From NCBI GenBank assembly GCA_019359035.1, contig JAHHIC010000034.1, positions 62,001-126,000 of the forward strand: DNA of 64,000 nucleotides, read 5' to 3'. Shown here in pieces: positions 54,542-64,000 of the stretch (positions are counted from its first letter, which is position 1; each line of letters starts with the position of its first letter). The translations under genes and the position numbers were made by a program. The notes under the pieces were generated by a model. It was not told where the DNA came from and made no database searches. It worked only from the letters and a program-made list of their open reading frames with translations. This DNA comes from Scytonematopsis contorta HA4267-MV1 (GTDB lineage: Bacteria; Cyanobacteriota; Cyanobacteriia; Cyanobacteriales; Nostocaceae).

Positions 54542-57500
54542 TTTTGAATATTTTACCCCAAGCCTCTAACACTAATCTTTGCGTGCGATATTCCCCAAAT
54601 TCAGCCATATCAAACATACGCATAAATGAAATACCCCAAGGATTGCTACCAGTTTTCTCATTTTCCAAAACCGGAACGCGCTGATAAATTTTCTTAGTTA
54701 ACTCAGCATCAGCACTGCTTCTAAAAACAGGACAAGTCAGGGTATTGGGATTGAGTAAAGCAATATCTTGAGGTGAAAGTTGAAACTGACGCTTTGAACT
54801 TTCCAACTGTCGAGGTTGAGTTAAAAAGAAGGCAAAATTGCTACTTTTTATGGGTTTACTACTAATAACCAATTGAGAGAATTTCATACGGCTATCTACA
54901 GCAGTAAATAATCCTTCTCAATTTTCAAAATCATACAAACTAGCTAAAGCTTGCTTTTGAGTCAAATCACCAAAAAACTTTTTACAAGTATCATCAGTAG
55001 CAATTCCTGTAGGAACAATTATTCCAACCCTCCCATTAGGAGAAATTAACTTTCTTGTAGTCTCCGCAAACACAGCATAAGTATTAATATCACCAACAGC
55101 AGTCAACGGAAATCTACTCGACTCGCGAATAAACTTACTCTGTGCTTCAGCATCATGTTTTGCATCTTCAAAAGCTTGTCCTAACTCAGAATTTTTCTTT
55201 GGTAACTCCTTAATCAACTTTTCTCGCCCTGCTTTGTTGGCTGCATTTGCAATTTCTGCACTACGAGAAGCAAAAAATTCTTTTCCTTGTAATTTAATTC
55301 GTTCCCAAGGTGGATTTCCCAGCACACAATCAAATCCAGGGTCTTCCACTTCAAACACCTCTGGAAACTCTAAACACCAGTGAAAAAAATGCTTTTCTTC
55401 AGCTAGCTTATTTGCAGCATCTACAATCTTTTGGATTGAAATTTCTTCTTTAGAGCTTGCTGAATCACGACTACGAACCAAGCGTTTTAAAGCTTCCGTT
55501 GTCGGTAATAATTGTAAATTATCTTCCGTCAACCCCATAAAAAATGCCGCAGTCCATAAGTTGCAAGCGGAAAAATCTTGCCACCACCGATGATTTTGAC
55601 GAGTTTCTTTATATTGTTTCTCTTTCTTCTTTACTTCCTGGGGTGTACTTTCGGGAATTTCTCCCAACTCACGCCAATTTTCTGCATATTGGGAGCGTTC
55701 GGCTTCTAATTTACTATCAAATATAGATAACTGTCCTTCCTTATCTCGTTCTGTTTTATTCCGTTTCTTTAACTTTGTAGATAATTGTTTATCATCCCCA
55801 GTAACAGCTTTATAAGCTTCATCAGGAATTCCCTCTTTTAAACAATCCAAATTTAATACACCCACAAGAGAATTTCCACATTTAATTCTGTGGTCTAAAA
55901 AATTGAGTGGTTTACCGCTAGAAAATCCTTCAATCCATAACGCGACTTTACACAAATCTACCGCTAAAGGATTTAAATCAAGACCATAAATACAGTTTTG
56001 AATTACATCGCGAATTGCTTCACGCAAAGGTTTTTGTCCTGGTTCAGCTTCCCCAGTTCTAATTTTTGCTAATTCTTTACCAACACGACGTGCAGCAGCC
56101 AAAAGGAAATGTCCCGAACCACAAGCAGCATCCACAATCTTGAGATTTAGTAGCGCTTGTTCGTAGTTGCGCTTTAGCGCCTCTTGCTCGTAGTTGCGCT
56201 TTAGCGCCTCTTGCTCGTAGTTGCGCTTTAGCGCCTCTTGCTCGTAGTTGCGCTTTAGCGCCTCTTCATCTTGGGATTGGAAATGCGCTGAAGCGCAACT
56301 ACGAACCTTTTCTTCAATTAGTGGTTCTAATGCAGTTTTGATTAATTGTTGTACAAGTGTGGGTGGTGTGTAATAAGAACCAGTAGTTTTTCTTTCGCTA
56401 CTAAAAACTAATTTAAATTCGTATTTACCATGATGCAGTGTAACTTGAGGATGAAAATCTAATAAACTTTCGTATACGCTTCCTAATTCTTCTACGTCAA
56501 GTGCTGTATAATTCACCCGTCGTAATTGTCCTTTATCTTGATATAGCGATAAGTGACGAATTGCTACGAGTAAATCGTGATTATCAATAGCGCATCCTTC
56601 TAAATATGGAAGAGTTTTGGAACCAAATAAATCACCATTTAAAGGCGATAAACCCAGCAATTCTCCTCGCCAGTTTTCATCAAATAACAGGAATGTTACC
56701 CATAAACCTTGCCATAAATCTTGGAAGCCTTCGCGACGATAATTAGGACGCTCACCTAATTCTCTTAGTCGCTCAATACTATAATATTCTCGATAGATTC
56801 GTGCTTTTTCTTGGTCTTCTGTGATTAATAATAGATTACGTGATTCTGCTACCATTAGAAATAGTAAGCGATAGATTAATCGTAATAATTGACGGTAATA
56901 TGTTTGTTCGTTGTTGAGCTTTAGTTTATCTGAATTAAGAGGCGCTAAAGCGCTACTACGAACCCCTAATTTTTGGCGTAATTTTTCGTTTTGTGGATGT
57001 TGAAGGAAACCTGTACCAAGCTGAATTAAAGCTTTTTCTACTCCATCTCGGAGTTTGTCCCGTACCCTTCCACTTTGTTGTAGTGCTTCCTGATGGTAAT
57101 ATTCTAACAAACATTTGTCCGCATCATCCACATTTTCTGGTAAGCGGGAACGGTGGAAAAGTCGATAAAATAAGCCAAACTCAGCATAATTCTCGCCATT
57201 AAGTATTTGCTCTAAGTCAAATTCAATACAAGTAAGGCGGGTCATTAAAGGCGAGTCGCGCAGTAACCTAAAGCGATATCCATTTGTTGTAATTGCCCAC
57301 AAATGTTCTGTCTTATTTATATATTCTTGTACTAGGGAATGGGCTGATAAGCGAGGTGTTCCACTGGGAGGACGTTTCTCTATATCTAAGCGACAACCAA
57401 TAATGTGAATTGGTGGTTTATTTTCACCTGGTTCTGCACGGTGAGAAATAGCATAGGTTTGTCCGTCCACTATTTCGGCTTTTGCGGTAAAAGTGGGATT

Positions 57501-57779
57501 ATAGCCAAGAGACTTTAATAATGGTACAACCCAGAGTTCACGGGTGATTTTTGTCGCAGTTTCCTCAGCATCAAGTCTCGTTAAGGCTCTTTTAAATGCA
57601 TTCCAGTAAGCTTTTGCATCAGCCCAAGCGGTAGCAATCTCATCTGCAAGCTTGTCACTTTTGCCAAAACCAAAATCTTCTGGTGATTGTCCTTTAATAC
57701 TACCTGTTGATAACACGCTAGTCATATCTGGAGCGAGTAAATTTCCTTCAATTTGAATTGCAGTTAAAGTAGTTTTCAT
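54534..57779 (-). pseudogene. DISARM-type N6-adenine DNA methyltransferase (drmMI-like), broken
   Basis: The open part (953 codons) has an intact N-terminus (TAIQIEGNLLAPDM). SAM motif I is VDAACGSGHFLLAAARRVG, and catalytic motif IV is VLGNPPWERIKL. A TGA at 54920-54918 interrupts ...LYDFEN | EGLFTAVDSRMKFS...; downstream 122 codons (to 54534) stay in the same frame and are homologous, so one base change, CGA to TGA, probably explains the stop. The C-terminal end after EAWGKIFKSS is lost in the repeat array. Four translated repeat units (EALKRNYEQ) sit directly before motif I, and another copy encodes VRSSALAPL (about 56950). In class 1 DISARM this enzyme methylates host DNA next to drmD and drmA/B. 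Confidence 0.75.
56158..56306. repeat. 27-bp tandem repeats translated as EALKRNYEQ
   Basis: Four 27-bp units containing CGTAGTTGCGCTTTAGCGCC, then an inverted GCGCTGAAGCGCAACTACGA copy. Read through in frame by the drmMI-like gene; 27 is a multiple of three, which allows it. Confidence 0.85.
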
Positions 57780-57831
57780 GTATTTATAATGTATTAATGT
57801 ATAGAGGGGAACAAGGGTTGAGGAGATTAGG

Positions 57832-59565
57832 TTAAGTGTTGTTCCGCTTACCTGGTTGCAAGATGTAGACCCCTAGAATATCCATCGGTAGTTGGGGTTG
57901 AACTTTAATAGCCCCTTCTTTGGTGATGGCTCTAACGCGCTTATGACTTTGGGAAAGCTCGTCTGCTCTTTGTTCCGCAAACAGTTGTAAGTCTTCCTGT
58001 AACTCATCTATGCGTTCCAGTAATTCTGTAATTTCCTCTTGCTTCAAAGCTTTCGGAGCCTCGCTGACACTGGTTGCTTGTTGCAAAAGTGACATTGCTT
58101 GCTCTGGTTTTAGCCACGTAGGATTAGAAGGAGAACCAGTAAATCCCACCACTACGCACTCTTCCGCTAATTGTTGGTGTTTGTATTTTAATGTCACCAC
58201 AATATGGCGCAGCCTTAGTAATAATAAAGTTGTGCGCTTATTGACAACATCTGTCGTGGTAAATCGTAGTGAATAACCGCATTAAAGTGGGATTGCAAAT
58301 TGACCCCTTCGCTTAAACAATCCGTAGCTACTAATATTCTTTGGGGATAGGACTTTAACTCATCCAAGCGAATTTCCCGTTCGTCCTCAGATTGTTCACC
58401 AGTGATGGCAATTACCCGAATTTGACTACCTTTTTTCTCTAATTTTTGCTTTAGCGCGCTTGCCACATAATTTGCTGTAGCAATATAGCGACACCAAATA
58501 ATAGGATTGTAATTTTCCTTTAACAGAAGCGATGCAAGATTGTAACTTGTGGTCTTTACTTCCCTGCAAATTCTCAGCAGCCTTAATAAAAGCCTTAAGC
58601 TTAGGTTCGTAGTTGCGCTTCAGCGCTTCTTTATTAAAATTACCGGAATGCGCTAAAGCGCTACTACAAACAACATCTTGATTTTCAAAATTACCGGAAT
58701 GCGCTAAAGCGCTACTACAAACAACATCTTGATTTTCAAAATTATAGGAATGCGCTAAAGCGCTACTACAAACAGGAGATGCATCAGTGACTTGCTCCCG
58801 TTCAGTAGAGTCAAAAACATAAGAAGCCATCAACCCTTCATCTAAAACCAGGGTTTCTTCCGAATCTCCATTTCCCTTTTTGCTGAGTGTTGCAATCGCT
58901 GCAGCAGGAGAAGACATCACGCAACGAATTAACGCTAAAGCTGACCAATACCTTCCCCGACGCTGAGCATAACTCATTTCATGGGTTGTGGTTTTTACTA
59001 AGCTACGAGCAAATTCGTATACATTGTCAAATAGCGCTCGATACTCTTTAGATAACTTATAAGGGTTTTCCTCTGAATCTCTTGTAGGAAAAGGTGTTTC
59101 GTTACCCAACCACAATTTTACATCAGCCCGTCTGCGCTGAATAAAATGACTGGCTAAACTATCTCGTTGCTGTTCAGTCAGCTTATCTAAAGTTAATTGT
59201 TCAAACTCTGGTTTTAGTAATCCTAAAAGAGACAAAAATGCTTCTTCAATCCCACTGTGAGGAGTTGCTGTGAGTAATAATAAATGCCGTTGTTGCTTTT
59301 GAGCAATTTCTTTAATTAACTGATGACGCTGTTGTTGTGAAGAATTTTTACTGCTTCTATTAGCACAAGTATGGGCTTCATCGACAATCACTAAGTCAGG
59401 ACAGTGTGTAACAAAACTTGCCACCCGACGTTCAGCTTTAGCATAATCCAAACTCACAATCAAGTGTCGATAATAACTAAAGATATGTTCGCCGTTAGGT
59501 ACATCCCGCTCCAACTTAGAAGCAGTACCAGAACGTACCACCGCAGCATCAATATGAAAAATTTA
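57832..59565 (-). pseudogene. DISARM-type SNF2-like helicase (drmD-like), multiply broken
   Basis: Three pieces in order. The first (59565-58426) begins mid-domain at FHIDAAVVRSGTASKLERD, so Walker A and about 200 N-terminal residues are missing; it has the DEAH box LVIVDEAHTCA and LLLTATPHSG. Then a frameshift near 58511-58525 moves ENYNPIIWCRYIATANYVAS into another frame, continuing with motif V RILVATDCLSEGVNLQSHF. The helicase stops at LPRQMLSISAQ (58230), before motif VI. The last piece (58200-57832) is the C-terminus ending VQPQLPMDILGVYILQP, as in drmD. Repeats encode SSALAHSGNF and EALKRNYEP inserts (58603-58774). Next gene downstream is drmMI-like, as in class 1 DISARM. Confidence 0.72.
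58603..58774. repeat. GCGCTAAAGCGCTACTAC repeats inside the helicase remnant
   Basis: One GTTCGTAGTTGCGCTTCAGC copy followed by three inverted copies spaced about 60 bp apart with ACAACATCTTGATTTTCAAA between them. Translated as CSSALAHSGNFENQDVV units within the drmD-like ORF. Confidence 0.85.
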
Positions 59566-60548
59566 AATCTTTAAATTTGAATGGGCTTACTTAAGTGAGT
59601 ACAATAATACTCTCTCCTCAACAAAGAAACCCCACCCCTAACGGTGACTTCCCCTTACGGGTCTACTGCGTACGCGCAAGTCGAAAAATAGTGGAATTTC
59701 TTTGTGTCATTGCGTTCACGGAGTGTTTTCTATAGCGGGAATGGAGGAACGATGAAGCAACCGCAAAAACTCTGAATCCCACTAAATATTCATATGTATT
59801 ACTCGTTGTGAATTACGAGGTGCATGAGATTGCTTCGTCGTTCCTCCTCGCAATGACAGATAATTTGACTTATGTGTACGCGGTAGGCTTGCGAGAAGAG
59901 GGCTACGATGAATTAATAAATGAAATATTTTTATTTGAGACTTTCTTCGGCAACAACATATACTATTACCGGTCTATTTTCCTAGCTTTTGGTTTATTTT
60001 CGTAGCCCCCTCCCCGCGTGCGGGGTAGGGGGTTGGGGGTGGGGTTTCTTTTGCGAGAGGGAAGATATTTTTGGGTATATCTGTAAATGAAAGAAATTGT
60101 CGGATAACTTAAATAAAATTCACGCAATAAATCACAATTTATATACCTAAAGATGGAAGTCAAAATAGCAAATTTATATTAAATAAATGATAATATTGCA
60201 GAGTAATATGAAGATGTTTTAATTACATATTTTAGAACTGCATAAATTGATTTTCATTCACCTATTAAATATTTACAATCATAACTAAGTAGTGCGGGCT
60301 TCCAGCCCGCTATTGTACAGATGGCAGCTTCCAACCCGCTATTGTGCAGATAGGAGCTTGGTAAATTATTCAGCCTTTGGTTGTATACAGATGATTTTCA
60401 TTAGATAGAGGAGATTTTGAAATTATTTATGTAGACTGAGATTATACAGAGGTCATCAAAAGCATATTCACAGCAATAATACTCGAAAAAAAATACTGTT
60501 ATCAATTTTTCGACAAAAGTATTCGTAATTTTTTTTTTGGAGAAACTA
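59566..60548. other. About 1-kb repeat-rich gap at the edge of the DISARM remnant
   Basis: No gene. It contains an AGAAACCCCACCCC end (59624-59640), inverted GAGGAACGATGAAGCAACC and GATTGCTTCGTCGTTCCTCC elements (59745-59848), GGGCTACGATGAATTA (59900), and CGTAGCCCCCTCCCC...GGGGTTTCTT (60001-60050), which resemble the element at 21257-21406. Two GCGGGCTTCCAGCCCGCTATTG-type units lie at 60296-60345. The missing 5' part of drmD ends at the left side of this block. Confidence 0.65.
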
Positions 60549-61193
60549 ATGAGTCAGCATAATCTACTTCGTAAACCAAACTTTAGGCTATTAGGAATCT
60601 TGTTTGGGGGACTACTAATTGGTATCCCAGCAATTCCTCAAATATCAGTCGCTCAGCAAACAACTCCCAAAGTAAACCCTTGTCCAAGAATTTTTTATGA
60701 AGAACCGCACAACAATCAAGTCGTGGTTCCAGTAGGATGTCCTCCAAATGCTTATACTCAAAGGCTGGGAGTCGGAGGAGGTGTTGATACAACAGTACAA
60801 CCAGAAACTTCTACCCAACCCCAAGGTTCACCTGTTAACCCTCAAGTAGTACCATTCCCAGAAAGTCGCCAAAAACCCATTGCAATTATTACCCCAGCAG
60901 TTGTAGGTAGGGTAAATGTAAGATTGAAAAACGATACTAACACCCGTATCACTTATCAAGCAATTGGACAAACCGCACCACGAGTTCTGCGACAAGGTGA
61001 AGAATATCTTTTACGAGACTTACCGACTCCTATAACTATTACAGTAGTGCGTCAGGATAATGGGTTTTTGCAAGTAACACCTGTGTCCTCATCTGAGGGA
61101 ACATTAGCAGTTTCATTGGACGAAACAACAGAATTTGGAGACAATCAAGGTGCTTTGCTAATTCAGGAAGATGGTGAGGTCTTCTTAAACTAA
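60549..61193 (+). CDS. Secreted protein of unknown function
   Basis: A 214-aa protein with a signal peptide: MSQHNLLRKPNFRLLGILFG, then hydrophobic residues ending near SVAQQ. GGAG seven bases before the ATG at 60549 fixes the start, rather than the in-frame TTG four codons earlier. The mature part has two Cys (NPCPRIFYEE and VPVGCPPNAY), a Gln/Pro/Thr-rich middle and a beta-rich C-terminal domain (VNVRLKNDTNTRITYQAIGQTAPRVLRQGEEYLL). I do not recognise the family. Probably periplasmic or extracellular. Followed by a hairpin. Confidence 0.8.
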   Translation: MSQHNLLRKPNFRLLGILFGGLLIGIPAIPQISVAQQTTPKVNPCPRIFYEEPHNNQVVVPVGCPPNAYTQRLGVGGGVDTTVQPETSTQPQGSPVNPQVVPFPESRQKPIAIITPAVVGRVNVRLKNDTNTRITYQAIGQTAPRVLRQGEEYLLRDLPTPITITVVRQDNGFLQVTPVSSSEGTLAVSLDETTEFGDNQGALLIQEDGEVFLN

Positions 61194-61207
61194 CTCTTCT
61201 TTTCTTA

Positions 61208-61234
61208 TTTCCTCATCCTTTCGGGTGAGGAAAA
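61208..61234. terminator. Hairpin after the secreted-protein gene
   Basis: TTTCCTCATCC and GGGTGAGGAAA form a near-perfect hairpin with a TTTC loop, 15 bases after the stop at 61193. A-rich tail on the plus strand, so it resembles a bidirectional terminator lacking a long U-run. Confidence 0.5.
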
Positions 61235-61524
61235 TTGTTACTGGGGTAGAACATCCTTCTAAAGTCATAAATTTTACTAGTATTAACTCAAACCTCAGAA
61301 CCAAGTCAAACTTGGATTAGTCAAGTTACTATGTGATTAATAAGTTAAAGAGTATAAATGAGAAAATTAACTTCACCAATCAAGTGTTAACGCAATCTTC
61401 TCTAATACTCTGGTGCATCCACATTAAAATCTCTAGCTTGAGCGTAAAAAAGGCAGGAAAAGTTTTAATTCAAAAAATTAGAAAAGGAATCAGAAGTGGT
61501 TCTTATCTAGCAAAGGAGAAATGT
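61235..61524. other. Intergenic leader of the peptidoglycan-binding gene
   Basis: No independent gene. An in-frame ORF extension from 61333 covers part of it, but it has no ribosome site or homologous look. Probably promoter and 5' leader. Confidence 0.45.
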
Positions 61525-61905
61525 ATGAATCGCAAATTTATCAAGTCACGTATTTTTTCACTTGGTTTGCTCTCAGTAATTTCTTTCGCGACTTTACCTT
61601 TAACCATCACACCCGCATCAGCTATAGATGCCGACGGAGAACTCAAAGAATATTCCCCTAAAACAGCTCCGGTATTAAGAAAAGGAGTTGTATCAAAAGA
61701 CGTTGCAGAAGTTCAGCTATTATTAGAGCAACTAGGGTTCTATAAAGGGTCAATCGATAGTACTTATAATGCCAAAACAGCCTCTTCTGTTAGTGTGTTT
61801 CAGCGTTCTAAAAACTTAATCGCGAGTGGTGTAGTTGATTCTAAAACTTGGGAAGCGCTTATCAACGCAGATAATCTAATCACATCTGTATCTAACAGGA
61901 ATTAA
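61525..61905 (+). CDS. Secreted peptidoglycan-binding domain protein
   Basis: A 126-aa secreted protein. AAGGAGAAATGT precedes the ATG at 61525, which begins a clean signal peptide (MNRKFIKSRIFSLGLLSVIS, cleavage after PASA). The mature domain is a PG_binding_1 module: VLRKGVVSKDVAEVQLLLEQLGFYKGSIDSTYNAKTASSVSVFQ, whose LQxxLxxLGFYxGxIDGxxG pattern is clear. It should bind cell-wall peptidoglycan; no catalytic domain is attached. The longer ORF from 61333 is rejected. Confidence 0.88.
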   Translation: MNRKFIKSRIFSLGLLSVISFATLPLTITPASAIDADGELKEYSPKTAPVLRKGVVSKDVAEVQLLLEQLGFYKGSIDSTYNAKTASSVSVFQRSKNLIASGVVDSKTWEALINADNLITSVSNRN

Positions 61906-61932
61906 TATTTACTGTAGAAATAATTCAGTAAG

Positions 61933-62098
61933 CCAGGGAATAAATTAAGAGTCTAAAAGCTGAAGTCCTCTTTTAGAGGACTGAATAATACATTAAAAAA
62001 AGATATTTTACAAAACTTGAGATACTCCCAAAAATGTTATTTTTTTATTAGTCCTCTAAAGAGGACTTTAGCTTTTAGACTCTTAATTTATTCCCTGG
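61933..62098. mobile_element. 166-bp MITE-like inverted repeat
   Basis: The ends CCAGGGAATAAATTAAGAGT and its complement extend through AAAAGCT and AGTCCTCT, giving about 47-bp terminal inverted repeats with few mismatches. Each arm also contains its own small hairpin, AGTCCTCTTTTAGAGGACT. The centre is AT-rich, non-coding. No obvious target duplication. Confidence 0.7.
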
Positions 62099-62136
62099 TT
62101 CAAAGGCTCGAAGTTGTGAAATCTTTTTGACTTAAA

Positions 62137-62164
62137 AGACCCAGTTTTTAAGAAAGCTGGGTCT
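62137..62164. terminator. Hairpin AGACCCAG/CTGGGTCT
   Basis: An 8-bp perfect stem with a 12-base loop (TTTTTAAGAAAG), in the gap before the outer-membrane gene. A CTCTTCG tail follows; resembles an attenuator or terminator hairpin. Confidence 0.45.
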
Positions 62165-62327
62165 CTTCGCTATAATTGCTCACTTAAAATTTAACTGTCA
62201 AACTCTACCATTTTGAGGATTTCATCAGTAATGTTTCTAGTTTATATAGTTATTACTGCTTAAAGCTTAATTTTAATAAGCTTAACGCTTTATTTCTTTA
62301 TTCCATATTTATTTAGGAGAAACTATT

Positions 62328-62987
62328 ATGTTTTGGCAACGCATAGGAGTGTTATTAGCTCTCACTTGTGCATCGTTGTTTGGAAGTGGTATACCTGCTA
62401 AAGCAGAAACCGCTGATACCAAAAATGCTGCAACAGTTCCGACTCCAGGTACAATATCAACCACTGCGGCTGATTTAACTACTGAACCAATAAAACCTGG
62501 TTTAGAAACAGCAAATTCTGATTCTTCTACCACCACAGTAGCCCAAACCCCAATTGACCCAGGTCGTCCGACACGTGGTGTTTCCAGCTATATTGGTGTC
62601 GGTGGCAATATAGGTTTAGGTGGAGACTCCGCACTTGGTGACAGTGGCTTTACAGTATTCAGCAAAATCGGATTGACTCCTACTTTTTCTGTGCGACCAT
62701 CAGTCATTATTGAAGATGACCCAGTGGTTCTTATTCCTCTTACCTATGATTTCAATTTACGCTCTCCTGATGCTTTGGATAATGCAGTATCTGTAGCACC
62801 TTACGCAGGAGCTGGTATCGCGATTGAAACTAGTGGTGATGCAGATGTTGGCTTACTGCTTACTGGGGGTATAGACGTACCTATAAGCAATAACTTTACG
62901 GCTACAGCAGCAGTTAATGCGGCGTTTTTAAGCGAAACTGATGTAGGGTTTATGATAGGAATTGGTTATAACTTTAACCGACTGTAA
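62328..62987 (+). CDS. Probable outer-membrane beta-barrel-type protein
   Basis: A 219-aa protein with a signal peptide (MFWQRIGVLLALTCASLFGS, cleavage after AKA). A Thr/Ser/Pro-rich stretch (25-80) comes next, then alternating beta strands: SSYIGVGGNIGLGG, GFTVFSKIGLTP, VVLIPLTYDFNL, VAPYAGAGIAIE, VGLLLTGGIDVP, and the terminal strand VGFMIGIGYNFNRL ending in an aromatic/hydrophobic pattern. This is the pattern of small OmpA/OmpW-like barrels. AGGAGAAACTATT precedes the ATG. Exact function unknown. The minus-strand ORF opposite is a shadow. Confidence 0.75.
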   Translation: MFWQRIGVLLALTCASLFGSGIPAKAETADTKNAATVPTPGTISTTAADLTTEPIKPGLETANSDSSTTTVAQTPIDPGRPTRGVSSYIGVGGNIGLGGDSALGDSGFTVFSKIGLTPTFSVRPSVIIEDDPVVLIPLTYDFNLRSPDALDNAVSVAPYAGAGIAIETSGDADVGLLLTGGIDVPISNNFTATAAVNAAFLSETDVGFMIGIGYNFNRL

Positions 62988-63341
62988 AAGGATGCATAAA
63001 TTTCGTGTCAATTTTCCACCAATCGTCCCGGTGGTAAAGGTAAAGATTGCTTAGATTCCATAATAGCCATGACAATTGTGAGATACACTACAAAAACTTA
63101 ATTATTTCTTCCTATCTTTCCATGTCTAATCACATGAAAATGAAAATAAACACAGATAAAATTGTACCTGTGTTTACCTAAGTGTATCTCTGGTATTTTA
63201 TATCATATAACTTTGGGGTTACATTTTAACCCCAAATTTGTATAGTATTTTACAAAATTTATAGTTTTTTTCATAGAAAAAGGGCATTTTTGAGATAGAA
63301 AAGTATATAGGTAAAACATTTCGCCACATAATGATAAAATT
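62988..63341. other. Intergenic region upstream of gdhA
   Basis: Includes a GGGGTTA/TAACCCC hairpin at 63213-63235 (TTGGGGTTACATTTTAACCC), perhaps a terminator of the barrel gene. The rest is AT-rich and presumably holds the gdhA promoter. Confidence 0.5.
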
Positions 63342-64000
63342 ATGATATCTAACTCCATGTTGCCCTTGGAAAATACTTCCCCAGCGCATATCTGTCCGTA
63401 TGACCAAGCTTGTAGCTATTTAGAGCAAGCTGCAAAGGAATTAAAGTTAGACCAAGGAATTTTGGAGGTACTCAGTAATCCGAGTAAAGTCATAACAGTT
63501 TCCATACCCATCAAACGCGACGACGGACAAGTACAAATTTTAGTAGGACACCGGGTACAGCACTCAAATATTTTAGGTCCCTGTAAAGGTGGAATTCGCT
63601 ATCATCCAGCTGTGACATTACGTGAAGTATCAGCTTTAGCAATGTTAATGACTTGGAAATGTGCATTATTAGGTATTCCTTATGGTGGAGCTAAAGGTGG
63701 CATAGCGATAGACCCCAAGCGATATAGTGCTGGTGAACTAGAGCGCATCACACGACGTTTTACCAGCGAATTAATGAAAGATATTGGGCCAAATGTGGAT
63801 ATTCCCGCACCAGATATGGGAACTTCAGCTAGGGAAATGGCTTGGATGATGGACACTTATTCTGTAAATGTGGGTCATGCTGTTCCTGGAATGGTCACAG
63901 GAAAACCCATTTCTATCGGTGGTTCACGAGGAAGGGACATGGCAACCGGACGAGGTGTAATGATTATCGTCAGAGAAGCCTTAAAAGATAAAGGTAAATC
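63342..64000 (+). CDS. gdhA: Glutamate dehydrogenase family, 3' end beyond the window
   Basis: An open frame from the ATG at 63342 (MISNSMLPLE) to the window end, 219 codons. It has the Glu/Leu/Phe/Val dehydrogenase N-terminal domain: VSIPIKRDDGQVQILVGHRV, the glycine-rich GPCKGGIRYHP, the catalytic Lys region MTWKCALLGIPYGGAKGG, and VDIPAPDMGTSAREMAWMMD. It reversibly aminates 2-oxoglutarate to glutamate with NAD(P)H. An internal ATG at 63357 is an alternative start. Truncated by the window edge, not by mutation. Confidence 0.93.
   Translation, partial: MISNSMLPLENTSPAHICPYDQACSYLEQAAKELKLDQGILEVLSNPSKVITVSIPIKRDDGQVQILVGHRVQHSNILGPCKGGIRYHPAVTLREVSALAMLMTWKCALLGIPYGGAKGGIAIDPKRYSAGELERITRRFTSELMKDIGPNVDIPAPDMGTSAREMAWMMDTYSVNVGHAVPGMVTGKPISIGGSRGRDMATGRGVMIIVREALKDKGK

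Noticed and set aside
61333-61524. 64-codon N-terminal extension of the peptidoglycan-binding protein
   Set aside because: A strong AAGGAG site and a proper signal peptide begin at 61525.
1-64000. tRNA, rRNA, tmRNA or replication-origin features
   Set aside because: No cloverleaf, rRNA-like stretch or clustered DnaA boxes stood out on reading; a tRNAscan-SE/Infernal run would settle it.

Overview
The window looks like chromosomal DNA of a filamentous, probably heterocyst-forming cyanobacterium (Nostocales; a Calothrix/Rivularia/Scytonema-like genome is my inference). The pointers are an aspartate kinase with two ACT pairs, DAP-type murE, many GAF/histidine-kinase sensors including cyanobacteriochrome-like GAF domains, an HstK-type Ser/Thr-His kinase, Nif11-type peptides, and dense intergenic repeats (heptamer STRRs, GTAGAGACGCG palindromes, G-rich repeats). 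The octamer GCGATCGC (HIP1) is rare; I saw about four copies.

Layout. 0.1-10.3 kb: lysC, a cytochrome P450, a BON lipoprotein, two histidine kinases, murE and a glutaredoxin-like protein. 10.7-18.3 kb: a glycosyltransferase, a GNAT-like gene with a small coiled-coil partner, a ferritin-like di-iron protein divergent from an unrecognised regulator-like gene, and a membrane coiled-coil/TPR protein. 18.7-21.2 kb: a compact RiPP cluster of two Nif11-leader precursors, a radical SAM/SPASM maturase and a 47-codon gene overlapping it by ATGA. It resembles the Plp 'splicease' systems that excise tyramine at X-Y-G motifs, and both precursors carry L-Y-G. 21.4-34 kb: an IS630-like HTH protein, then a minus-strand chemosensory/phototaxis block (two CheW, CheA-receiver, a four-GAF methyl-accepting protein with two putative bilin-binding Cys, a receiver-kinase, and a kinase with a phytochrome-like GAF).

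34.6-46.6 kb: a membrane protein, ddl, miaB, a nitroreductase, an Rnl2-type RNA ligase, a solitary PD-(D/E)XK endonuclease-like protein, an aldo/keto reductase, an archaeal-type AspRS preceded by a T-box-like leader, a ROK/polyphosphate-glucokinase-like kinase and a creatininase-family protein. 46.7-52.1 kb: an 1809-residue HstK-like kinase. 52.4-59.6 kb: an orphan antitoxin-like gene and a decayed DISARM-like defence locus (drmD, drmMI and DUF1998 remnants) riddled with AGCGCTTTAGCGC repeats, several translated in frame. 60.5-64 kb: three secreted or envelope proteins and the start of a glutamate dehydrogenase that runs off the end.

Most striking: (1) a T-box antiterminator motif with competing hairpin in front of the extra AspRS gene, a riboswitch class I do not expect in cyanobacteria; (2) the spliceotide-like cluster whose predicted products combine an L-Y-G splice motif with Pro/Arg-rich tails; (3) the DISARM remnant invaded by translated repeats.
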